Virus record (IMG/VR): IMGVR_UViG_3300006735_004667
Coordinates: 1-55,719 of that record
DNA: 55,719 nucleotides
Strand: one strand, 5' to 3'
Source: a virus
This document shows positions 42,561 through 48,600 of this stretch, in pieces. The notes below the pieces were generated by a model that saw only the letters and a program-made list of their open reading frames with translations, was not told the DNA's origin and made no database searches. A program made the position numbers and the translations under genes. How positions within the stretch are numbered: the stretch's first letter is position 1; each line of letters opens with the position of its first letter.

Positions 42561-42590
42561 TTGATACCGCTTGTACACTTTTGATATACT
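42561..42590 (+). promoter_or_regulatory. Class A promoter
   Basis: TTGATA at 42561-42566, 18-base spacer with GTACACTTTT, TATACT at 42585-42590. The ATG at 42600 is nine bases past the -10 box, so a leaderless transcript is predicted. Confidence 0.72.
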
Positions 42591-42599
42591 AGATACACT

Positions 42600-42830
42600 A
42601 TGGAATTAGTAAATATTTTAGAATACGCAATATACATAATAGTATTATTAGGTGCTATGTATCATGCTCACAAGATTGGTGAGAAGTCTGGTTCAATGTA
42701 TATGTTAGAATACTTAAGAACAAATAAATATACCGATGCTAGTGGTACAGATGTTCCTTTTCTAAATGATACAGGATTCAATCGTTTCATGGCTCACATG
42801 AGAAAAGAAAAAATGAAGAAAGAATTATGA
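42600..42830 (+). CDS. Small membrane protein
   Basis: 76 residues. A membrane helix near residues 7-22 (LEYAIYIIVLLGAMYHA) is followed by a conserved-looking soluble part (LNDTGFNRFMAHMRKEKMKK). No Shine-Dalgarno sequence; read from a class A promoter. First gene of a run to gene 44093. Function unknown. Confidence 0.6.
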   Translation: MELVNILEYAIYIIVLLGAMYHAHKIGEKSGSMYMLEYLRTNKYTDASGTDVPFLNDTGFNRFMAHMRKEKMKKEL

Positions 42831-43234
42831 GTGAATTTATTATCAAAGGTAAAGTTGGTGATGCATTTATCAGAATATCAGCTGATAAAGATGTACAATT
42901 AATATTTGGTGAAGATGATGAATCGTTAATTAGAGAAGTAGGTTGGGATACACATGAAGTTTACAAATGTGCTGTTCAATTTAGTTTGATGATTGATAGT
43001 TATTTAAGAAATGCGAAAGCTTTAGACGACCTCATAGTGACTTCTCCAACAGGAAGTATTCCTGCTGAATTAATGGGTAGAGATTTATTACCTATTCTTT
43101 TATCAGGTGGTGAGAGAAGTGATTTGGAAGTTGAAGATTTTGATTATGAAGAATCAGAATCTAAACCAACATATACTAATAATGTAATAACAGGAAATTT
43201 TAAAAATAAGGATAAAGATAATAAAGACAAGTGA
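42827..43234 (+). CDS. Conserved hypothetical protein
   Basis: 135 residues. The N-terminus looks like a beta sheet (EFIIKGKVGDAFIRISADK), then a helical part (VYKCAVQFSLMIDSYLRNAK) and a disordered Asp/Lys/Asn tail. Coupled to the membrane protein by an ATGA overlap. No family recognised. Confidence 0.55.
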   Translation: MSEFIIKGKVGDAFIRISADKDVQLIFGEDDESLIREVGWDTHEVYKCAVQFSLMIDSYLRNAKALDDLIVTSPTGSIPAELMGRDLLPILLSGGERSDLEVEDFDYEESESKPTYTNNVITGNFKNKDKDNKDK

Positions 43235-43292
43235 AGTTTATAATGACAGACTACACCGAGGTAAACCAAGAGGATATTATGACCCATCACCA

Positions 43293-43517
43293 ATGGAAGT
43301 TTTTTTCACAAAGGTAGGTCAAGCGATATTTAAATTTACAGATGATAACCAACACAAAACACAAATGACAGATGAAGATTGGATTTCTCATTGTGATGCA
43401 GCAAACAAATGTGTAAGATTTGGAACACTATATGGTCCAAAGACTATAGATGATTTTAAACCAGAAGAACTAGTAATAGTTAAACGATTTGTAGGACAAA
43501 GAAAAAAATGGATTTAA
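43293..43517 (+). CDS. Conserved hypothetical protein (start uncertain)
   Basis: 74 residues from the first ATG (MEVFFTKVGQAIFKFTDDN, WISHCDAANKCVRFGTLYG). The frame stays open upstream with coding-like sequence (EVYNDRLHRGKPRGYYDPSP), but has no ATG, GTG or TTG there. A nearby GTG at 43231 is in another frame. Either an unusual start or a frame change near 43239 provides a longer N-terminus. Confidence 0.55.
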   Translation: MEVFFTKVGQAIFKFTDDNQHKTQMTDEDWISHCDAANKCVRFGTLYGPKTIDDFKPEELVIVKRFVGQRKKWI

Positions 43518-43777
43518 GTACAGAAGTTAAAATTTTACAAGACAACATTCTTGAATTACAAAAACAATTAAATCATGCACATCAAAGAATTGGTGAACTT
43601 GTATCAGAGAAACATACTAGTAATGAAGAAGTTGTTAAACAAAAACAATTTATTCAAGAAATAACTAACGAACTAAAAAGAGTTAATAGTGAAGCTGAAC
43701 AAAAGATTCAAAAAGAAATGGATGATATACCTAGTGTATTAGATTCTAAACCACAAGTATTGAAAGAAGGTGATTGA
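43508..43777 (+). CDS. Coiled-coil protein
   Basis: 89 residues. Heptad-patterned helix through residues 5-72 (VKILQDNILELQKQLNHAHQ, FIQEITNELKRVNSEAEQK). It overlaps its neighbours by ten and one bases. It may be an assembly or clamp-associated factor; nothing specific is visible. Confidence 0.55.
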   Translation: MDLSTEVKILQDNILELQKQLNHAHQRIGELVSEKHTSNEEVVKQKQFIQEITNELKRVNSEAEQKIQKEMDDIPSVLDSKPQVLKEGD

Positions 43778-44100
43778 TGCCAACTTATGATTTTTTAAAT
43801 ACAGAAACAGATGAAGTAGAAGAACACTTCATGTCTATCTCTGCCAAAACAAAATTTCTAAAAGATAATCCTCACATGAAACAAACATATACTAAAGTTC
43901 CAGGTATAGTATCAGGAACTATATCAGCAGGTAATATTGATAATCATGGGTTTAAAGAAGTATTACAGAAAGTTGGTGAAGCGCATCCGAATGGTGCAGT
44001 AGCAAAAGAACACACTAGAAGAACAGCTAAAGAAGTTAGGACTAGAGAAGTTGTAGAAAAACACGCCGCTATACAAGCAAGGAATAATAAAAATGTTTAA
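43777..44100 (+). CDS. Conserved protein, MPTYDF family
   Basis: 107 residues from the ATG at 43777; an upstream TTG adds one Met only. MPTYDFLNTETDEVEEHFMS resembles the start of FmdB-like zinc-ribbon proteins, but the cysteines are missing, as in the phage family of this type. The C-terminal half is basic and helical (HTRRTAKEVRTREVVEKH). It sits directly before the exonuclease. Confidence 0.6.
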   Translation: MPTYDFLNTETDEVEEHFMSISAKTKFLKDNPHMKQTYTKVPGIVSGTISAGNIDNHGFKEVLQKVGEAHPNGAVAKEHTRRTAKEVRTREVVEKHAAIQARNNKNV

Positions 44101-44764
44101 TCATTTAAAAGGGTATGAGTCTGTCACATTACCTACAGAAAACATAAACGGAAAAAGATACTATGTCTCACCAGACGGAAATAAGTATCCGTCAGTCACA
44201 ACAGTCACAGGTATGCATAGTGCTAAATGGGTAGCTAAATGGAGAAAGAATGTCGGTGCAGAAGTTGCTGATAAAATTTCAAGACAAGCTGCAGGTAGAG
44301 GTTCTAGATATCATTACTTACAAGAAGACTTTTTAAACAATATTGACATTACAGAAAAGTTATCTAAAGCAACACCTCTTGATAAAATGATGTTCAACCA
44401 GACAAAAGAATTAACAGAGAAGATTGGAGATATTTACATGCTAGAAGGTTCTTTATATAGCGACGACCTCTGTATGGCAGGTAGAGTTGATTGTATAGCA
44501 GAGTTTGCTGGTAAAGTATCAGTTATTGATTTTAAGACTAGTACAAAAGCAAAGTCGCCAAGTAAGATTAAAAATTATTTCATGCAAGAGACAGCATATG
44601 CTAAAATGTTTGAAGAAAGATATCAAGTACCTGTAGAAAGAATTGTGACTATAGTTTCTGTAGAAGAAACAGGACAAGCTCAGTTATTTGTTGAAAACCC
44701 AGCAAATTGGGTTGACCAATTGCTGAGTCTTCGTAGTCAGTATAAAACTGAATATGGTTTATAG
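44093..44764 (+). CDS. PD-(D/E)XK exonuclease
   Basis: 223 residues. GRGSRYHYLQEDFLNN near 70-85 is the first acidic helix; GRVDCIAEFAGKVSVIDFKT near 139-158 holds the catalytic D...D-x-K (DFKTS), typical of MGME1/Cas4/RecB-like nucleases; the QETAYAKMFEERY helix is the Q-x-x-x-Y motif. It probably degrades host DNA or works in recombination with UvsX. T4-like cyanophages carry similar genes. Confidence 0.82.
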   Translation: MFNHLKGYESVTLPTENINGKRYYVSPDGNKYPSVTTVTGMHSAKWVAKWRKNVGAEVADKISRQAAGRGSRYHYLQEDFLNNIDITEKLSKATPLDKMMFNQTKELTEKIGDIYMLEGSLYSDDLCMAGRVDCIAEFAGKVSVIDFKTSTKAKSPSKIKNYFMQETAYAKMFEERYQVPVERIVTIVSVEETGQAQLFVENPANWVDQLLSLRSQYKTEYGL

Positions 44765-44785
44765 GAGTAGTGCCTAAGTTATATT

Positions 44786-44956
44786 ATGAATCTGCTTACT
44801 CACATTCCAGATAGCATGATTATGAAAATTGGTGATAGAATACCAAAAACCATAAACATTATCTCAATGAGAGAGGCCGCAGAAGCCTTTACTTCTTCGC
44901 CGTGTCTACTCCATGATTGTTTAACATTCATTGGAGTATCCTCTGTTTATAAATAG
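44786..44956 (+). CDS. Small hypothetical protein (56 residues)
   Basis: MNLLTHIPDSMIMKIGDRIP, then NIISMREAAEAFTSSPCLLH. Its codon usage is less AT-rich than neighbours, and a seven-base stem (TACTCCA, TGGAGTA) lies within. It is preceded by GGAGTAG about 15 bases before the ATG, a poor distance. It fills most of the gap 44765-45036 and could instead be part of an RNA. A late promoter overlaps its stop. Confidence 0.4.
   Translation: MNLLTHIPDSMIMKIGDRIPKTINIISMREAAEAFTSSPCLLHDCLTFIGVSSVYK
44948..44955 (+). promoter_or_regulatory. T4-type late promoter (TATAAATA)
   Basis: Exact TATAAATA, 81 bases before the iscU start, giving a leader of about 75 bases which is AT-rich and without clear structure. 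No strong ribosome site precedes ATG 45037. Confidence 0.6.
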
Positions 44957-45036
44957 TTATATAAATGAAAATCAAATGATTTCCACTTATATTTATAACA
45001 ATGATATCCTTACATTCATCAAATTAATAAAATAAA

Positions 45037-45462
45037 ATGGCTTACAGTAAAGAAGTAGTAGAAAGATTCGAGTCAGTATTAGCAAATCCTGAAAAACATT
45101 CTGTTGGTAGATTCGACCCAAAAGATGATACAGTAATTACCGGTATGGTGGGTGCACCTGCTTGTGGTGATGTAATGAAATTAGATTTAAAAATGAATGG
45201 TGATATTATAGAAGATGTTAAATTCAAAACATATGGTTGTGGTTCAGCAATTGCCTCAAGTACTATGTTTGTAGAAATGTTAAAAGGTAAAACTATTGAA
45301 GAAGCTAAATTAATAAAAGATAAAGATATAGCTGATGCATTACAATTACCACCAATCAAATTACATTGTTCTGTTTTAGCAGAAGATTGTATTAGACAAG
45401 CAGTAGAAAATTGGAAACCTGAACACCCAATGAAAGGACACAACAATCCACCAAATGAGTAA
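45037..45462 (+). CDS. iscU: IscU-type iron-sulfur cluster scaffold
   Basis: 141 residues, close to bacterial IscU (128). All three cluster cysteines are present: GAPACGDVMKL, FKTYGCGSAIASS and LHCSVLAEDC, together with the conserved Asp after the first Cys. The LPPIKLHCS segment contains the LPPVK motif that binds the HscA chaperone. It would assemble [2Fe-2S] clusters with host IscS, perhaps for redox enzymes during infection. Late promoter upstream. A host-derived metabolic gene. Confidence 0.93.
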   Translation: MAYSKEVVERFESVLANPEKHSVGRFDPKDDTVITGMVGAPACGDVMKLDLKMNGDIIEDVKFKTYGCGSAIASSTMFVEMLKGKTIEEAKLIKDKDIADALQLPPIKLHCSVLAEDCIRQAVENWKPEHPMKGHNNPPNE

Positions 45463-45583
45463 AGCTGCTTTATTATATTGTTTATTTTTAGTATCACATA
45501 ATAACTTTGGTATTGATGAAAGACAATATGGTATACTAAGAGCTTTGAAAGAAACTCATGAAGCAATGACATTAAAAACTTGA
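45455..45583 (+). CDS. Micro-protein (42 residues)
   Basis: MSKAALLYCLFLVSHNNFGI followed by a helical tail (RQYGILRALKETHEAM). The start overlaps the iscU stop, and the end overlaps the -35 of the next promoter. The N-terminus could be a weak membrane segment. Coupling is the main support. Confidence 0.4.
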   Translation: MSKAALLYCLFLVSHNNFGIDERQYGILRALKETHEAMTLKT

Positions 45584-45607
45584 CCTATAGAGATTTCGTA
45601 GTATAAT
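45580..45607 (+). promoter_or_regulatory. Class B promoter
   Basis: TTGACC at 45580-45585, 16-base spacer, TATAAT at 45602-45607. The ATG at 45614 is six bases on, as at 5396. From 45591 to 45617 it differs from 5373-5399 at one position. Confidence 0.75.
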
Positions 45608-45613
45608 AGATAT

Positions 45614-45835
45614 ATGATTTTAACTAAAAAGAAGTTTACAAATTCAGTCGAACAATTAGTTATTGACAAACATCTTTCATACATAGATGCTATAGTTTAT
45701 TTTTGCCAAGAGAATCACTTAGAACCTGAATCAGTAAAAGGACTTATAACACCACCACTGAAAGAAAAAATCAAAGCTGAAGCTGTTAATTTGAGATTTC
45801 TAAAAGAAGAATCAAAAGCAAAATTGCCAATATAA
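45614..45835 (+). CDS. Late-transcription accessory protein (gp33-like)
   Basis: 73 residues. LTKKKFTNSVEQLVIDKHLS, YIDAIVYFCQENHLEPESV and PLKEKIKAEAVNLRF match the small helical protein of marine T4-like phages usually labelled late promoter transcription accessory protein. In T4, gp33 links RNA polymerase to the gp45 clamp at TATAAATA promoters, which are frequent here. The mRNA appears leaderless. The assignment comes from memory of the family pattern. Confidence 0.6.
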   Translation: MILTKKKFTNSVEQLVIDKHLSYIDAIVYFCQENHLEPESVKGLITPPLKEKIKAEAVNLRFLKEESKAKLPI

Positions 45836-45860
45836 TAAAATACAATAAAATACAATAATA
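45834..45860 (+). repeat. Short tandem repeat before the bS21 gene
   Basis: Two perfect copies of the ten-mer AATAAAATAC (45834-45843, 45844-45853) and a partial third. It occupies the place where a ribosome site for the next gene should be. Confidence 0.6.
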
Positions 45861-45864
45861 TAAT

Positions 45865-46128
45865 ATGAAACCACAAAGACAAAAATCTTACCATCAAAGA
45901 AAACACTTCAACAAGAAAAAAAGACATGACGGACCTCCTCCGTTTGATGTAATGCTTAGACAATTCAAAAAGAAATGTGAAAGAAAAGGTATTGTAGCAG
46001 AAGTTAGAGAAAGACAATACTATGAAAAACCCTCTGCAAAAAGACAAAGAAAAAAGAAAGAAGCTATTCGTAGAGAACAAATCAATCAATTAAACAACAA
46101 TATATTTGCTAGACCGAAATACTATTAA
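45865..46128 (+). CDS. rpsU: Ribosomal protein bS21
   Basis: 87 residues. [38 protein letters not shown] and the basic helical end match bS21, with a phage-specific basic N-terminal extension of about 25 residues ([19 protein letters not shown]). bS21 sits on the 30S platform near the anti-Shine-Dalgarno end of 16S rRNA and helps initiation. Viral bS21 has been reported in pelagiphages. No Shine-Dalgarno sequence precedes its ATG. It may replace host bS21 to favour phage mRNAs, an inference. Confidence 0.88.
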   Translation: MKPQRQKSYHQRKHFNKKKRHDGPPPFDVMLRQFKKKCERKGIVAEVRERQYYEKPSAKRQRKKKEAIRREQINQLNNNIFARPKYY

Positions 46129-46721
46129 TGACAAGTAGAGAAGGATTCGATGCCTACTGTTTGTACTTAGCTATTAATAATCATTTTAATACAGAGTCTT
46201 ATGACTTCTTTAAGTATAACGGTAAGGTACCTGTAAAACTACCAGCATTTCTAAAAAGAAATGATAAATACCATTTTGCTAAATTAGCTAGAGAACATAG
46301 AGAAGAATTAAAAGATTTTTTAGTAGCTAATCTTTCTAAACAAAAATATTATGTTAAAAATTTATTAGATAACGAATGTATTGAAAATTATAAAGAGTAT
46401 AAAAAGAAGAAACAAAAACTGTCATATTGTGTCATACAAGATATGAGATACTTAAAAGATGCTTATGAAGATATTAATATTGTTTTAGAATGTGAGAATG
46501 GTCAACACCCACCATTATTAAGAGAATATTTAGGTAAGAAGATTGAAGCAGAAACATTTATATACTTTGATTATATGTTTGGTATCTTTACAGATTATGA
46601 TGAACGAATACAAGAACAATTTATTTGGCCAAAAGAAAAAAACAAATTAATTAAATTAAAACCATTTGTAGAATTAAGTAGATTACAATTAAGAAAAGAA
46701 GTAAGAGAAGTATGGGTGTAG
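46128..46721 (+). CDS. 59: Helicase loader gp59
   Basis: 197 residues (T4 gp59 is 217). The start FDAYCLYLAINNHFNTESYD, FFKYNGKVPVKLPAFLKRND and KYHFAKLAREHREELKDFLV follow T4 gp59, which loads gp41 on forks and recombination intermediates coated with gp32. All four partners (41, 61, 32, UvsX) are in the window. One-base overlap with bS21. Confidence 0.8.
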   Translation: MTSREGFDAYCLYLAINNHFNTESYDFFKYNGKVPVKLPAFLKRNDKYHFAKLAREHREELKDFLVANLSKQKYYVKNLLDNECIENYKEYKKKKQKLSYCVIQDMRYLKDAYEDINIVLECENGQHPPLLREYLGKKIEAETFIYFDYMFGIFTDYDERIQEQFIWPKEKNKLIKLKPFVELSRLQLRKEVREVWV

Positions 46722-47440
46722 CTTATATTATAGGAAATGGTCCTTCAAGAAAAGGATTAAATTTAGATTCTTTAGAAGGAACTACATTTGGTTGTAATGC
46801 TTTGTTTAGAGATTATAGTCCTGATTATTTAATTTCAGGAGATTCTACTATCATCAAAGAAATTTGTGAATCAGAATATCCTAAAGATAATAAATGTATC
46901 TTTCCTGATTTTGACCCTATACCTAAAGACATGAAAGATATTGTTCTTTCATCTTTTGATAAATCAGTATACACTATCAAAGAATCAGATTTAGATAGAT
47001 GGAATGAATGTTGGATATTTGGACTTCAAGATGATATATCTGATATCATGGAAGTTCATGTTATCGGTGTTGATTCACAATGGAAAATACAGAACATGAA
47101 AGGTACAGAAGAAGACCCTAGATTTAGTGTTAACTTCTTTGCAGGAAGTCAAGCTATGGCTCAGGCTTCTATTATGGATTTTGATGAAGTGTGTCTTGTT
47201 GGTTTCGATTCAATATGGAACTTTCAAAACGACACTTATCAGAATATCTATGCTGGTACTAATGCCTATAAAAGAGAGAAAGAAACTTCTCGCTTGAGGG
47301 TTGGTACTGATAATCCTAACTCACTATTAGGAACTCAAGAAGCACAGATAAAAAAAGTGATTGACAAATTTCAAAATGTCAATTATACTATATACAATAA
47401 CGGAAATAAAAAACCGTTAACATACGATAGTTTTATATAA
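46712..47440 (+). CDS. Rossmann-like conserved protein
   Basis: 242 residues. AYIIGNGPSRKGLNLDSLEG near the start is a glycine-rich nucleotide-binding-like loop, followed by TTFGCNALFRDYSPDYLISG. Near 160-190, MDFDEVCLVGFDSIWNFQND suggests a second strand of the same fold. This resembles phage proteins related to glycosyltransferase or 6-hydroxymethylpterin-type Rossmann folds; substrate unknown. It overlaps gene 59 by ten bases. Confidence 0.6.
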   Translation: MGVAYIIGNGPSRKGLNLDSLEGTTFGCNALFRDYSPDYLISGDSTIIKEICESEYPKDNKCIFPDFDPIPKDMKDIVLSSFDKSVYTIKESDLDRWNECWIFGLQDDISDIMEVHVIGVDSQWKIQNMKGTEEDPRFSVNFFAGSQAMAQASIMDFDEVCLVGFDSIWNFQNDTYQNIYAGTNAYKREKETSRLRVGTDNPNSLLGTQEAQIKKVIDKFQNVNYTIYNNGNKKPLTYDSFI

Positions 47441-47496
47441 TGAATAAAGTGGATAAAATAATATAATAATAAAATTGAAATACAAGGAGAAATACA

Positions 47497-48402
47497 ATGT
47501 CATTCAATGAATTAAAAAGAAGTCGCGGTGGCTTCGATAAACTTCAAACCGCTTTAGAGGCTGAAACCTCTGAAAAAAAATCCTACGGAGACGACAGATA
47601 TTGGAAACCAGAATTAGATAAGTCTGGTAATGGATATGCTGTTCTTCGTTTTCTACCAGCATCACATGGAGAAGAACTTCCATGGATTCAATATTGGGAC
47701 CATGGTTTTCAAGGACCAGGTGGTTGGTTAATTGAGAAGTCTTTAACGACACTTAATCAAAACTGTCCGATAAGTGAGTATAATACTCAACTATGGAATA
47801 GTGGTGATGAAGCTCAAAAAGACCAAGCAAGAAAACAAAAAAGAAGATTACATTATGTAAGTAATGTTCTTGTTGTTTCAGACCCAACTCATCCTGAGAA
47901 TGAAGGTAAAGTAATGCTTTATCGTTTTGGTAAAAAAATCTTTGAGAAAGTTAAAGATGTAATGCAACCACAATTTGAAGATGAAAGTCCTATCAATCCT
48001 TTTGATATGTGGGAAGGTGCTGACTTTAAACTTAAAGTTAGAAAAGTAGATGGATATTGGAACTATGATAAATCAGAGTTTGCAACTCCAGCTCCAATCT
48101 CGGAAGATGATTCTGTTATGGAAGGTATCTATAACAAACAACATTCTTTAGCAGAACTAATTGCAGCAGACCAATTCAAATCTTATGATGATTTGAAAGC
48201 TCAATTAGATAGAGCTCTAGGGTTATCTGGTTCTGAAGCACCAACATCAACAGCTGAAACAATAGCAGAAGACAACACTAGTGGTCAGACAGCTACTGCA
48301 GAAGCTCAACCTTGGGCAGACACACCAACACCTGTAAGTAATTCAACAGACTCAAGTGATTCTACTATGAGTTATTTTGAAAAACTTGCAAATGACCAGT
48401 AA
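47497..48402 (+). CDS. 32: Single-stranded DNA-binding protein gp32
   Basis: 301 residues, the size of T4 gp32. N-terminal basic segment (LKRSRGGFDKL) for cooperativity; OB-fold core near 25-220 with YWKPELDKSGNGYAVLRFLP and RLHYVSNVLVVSDPTHPENE; disordered acidic C-terminus (Ser/Thr/Asp) ending SYFEKLANDQ, for protein partners. The T4 zinc-finger cysteines are missing: only one Cys remains near 90. AAGGAG lies seven bases before the ATG. A late promoter and structured RNA follow immediately. Confidence 0.92.
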   Translation: MSFNELKRSRGGFDKLQTALEAETSEKKSYGDDRYWKPELDKSGNGYAVLRFLPASHGEELPWIQYWDHGFQGPGGWLIEKSLTTLNQNCPISEYNTQLWNSGDEAQKDQARKQKRRLHYVSNVLVVSDPTHPENEGKVMLYRFGKKIFEKVKDVMQPQFEDESPINPFDMWEGADFKLKVRKVDGYWNYDKSEFATPAPISEDDSVMEGIYNKQHSLAELIAADQFKSYDDLKAQLDRALGLSGSEAPTSTAETIAEDNTSGQTATAEAQPWADTPTPVSNSTDSSDSTMSYFEKLANDQ

Positions 48403-48408
48403 TAAAGT

Positions 48409-48416
48409 TATAAATA
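48409..48416 (+). promoter_or_regulatory. Late promoter in a palindrome, for an RNA gene
   Basis: Exact TATAAATA inside a perfect 21-base inverted repeat (AAGTTATAA at 48405-48413, TTATAACTT at 48417-48425). The expected start, about seven bases on, falls at the first pairing base of the structured RNA. No plus-strand gene follows. Confidence 0.65.
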
Positions 48417-48420
48417 TTAT

Positions 48421-48590
48421 AACTTAATTCAAAGTTATGGGATTGACCTTCGTGTCAGGTCATGAGTCTTCATAGCTAGACTATAGAAGACGGGACGGTT
48501 AAGATTGGGGAATCTTAATATTCAATGAGGAAAGATATCTATGCGGCAGGAGATATCAGAATTAACAGCGGGAAGCGGGGCTAGTTTTTT
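48421..48590 (+). ncRNA. Putative multibranched structured RNA
   Basis: A closing stem TTAATTC (48424-48430)/GAATTAA (48559-48565) encloses four hairpins: TGACCT/AGGTCA (48444-48449, 48457-48462); GTCTTCATAG/CTATaGAAGAC (48466-48475, 48481-48491, one bulge); TTAAGATT/AATCTTAA with GGGG loop (48499-48518); GATATCT/AGATATC (48534-48540, 48551-48557). A G-rich segment (GCGGGAAGCGGGG) and T6 (48585-48590) follow. Local GC content is above the surroundings. It lies between convergent genes. It is not a tRNA. Function unknown. Confidence 0.7.
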
Positions 48591-48600
48591 CAACTTACGA

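Noticed and set aside
45042-45572. 176-codon minus-strand frame opposite iscU
   Set aside because: iscU is conserved through its whole length on the plus strand; the antisense frame has no motif or promoter.
47504-47752. Minus-strand ORF opposite the start of gene 32
   Set aside because: Covered by the conserved OB-fold of gp32; no independent signals.
48421-48590. tRNA or tRNA-like gene
   Set aside because: The element has several hairpins, but no acceptor stem of seven pairs with CCA, no T-loop motif and no anticodon arm in the right place.
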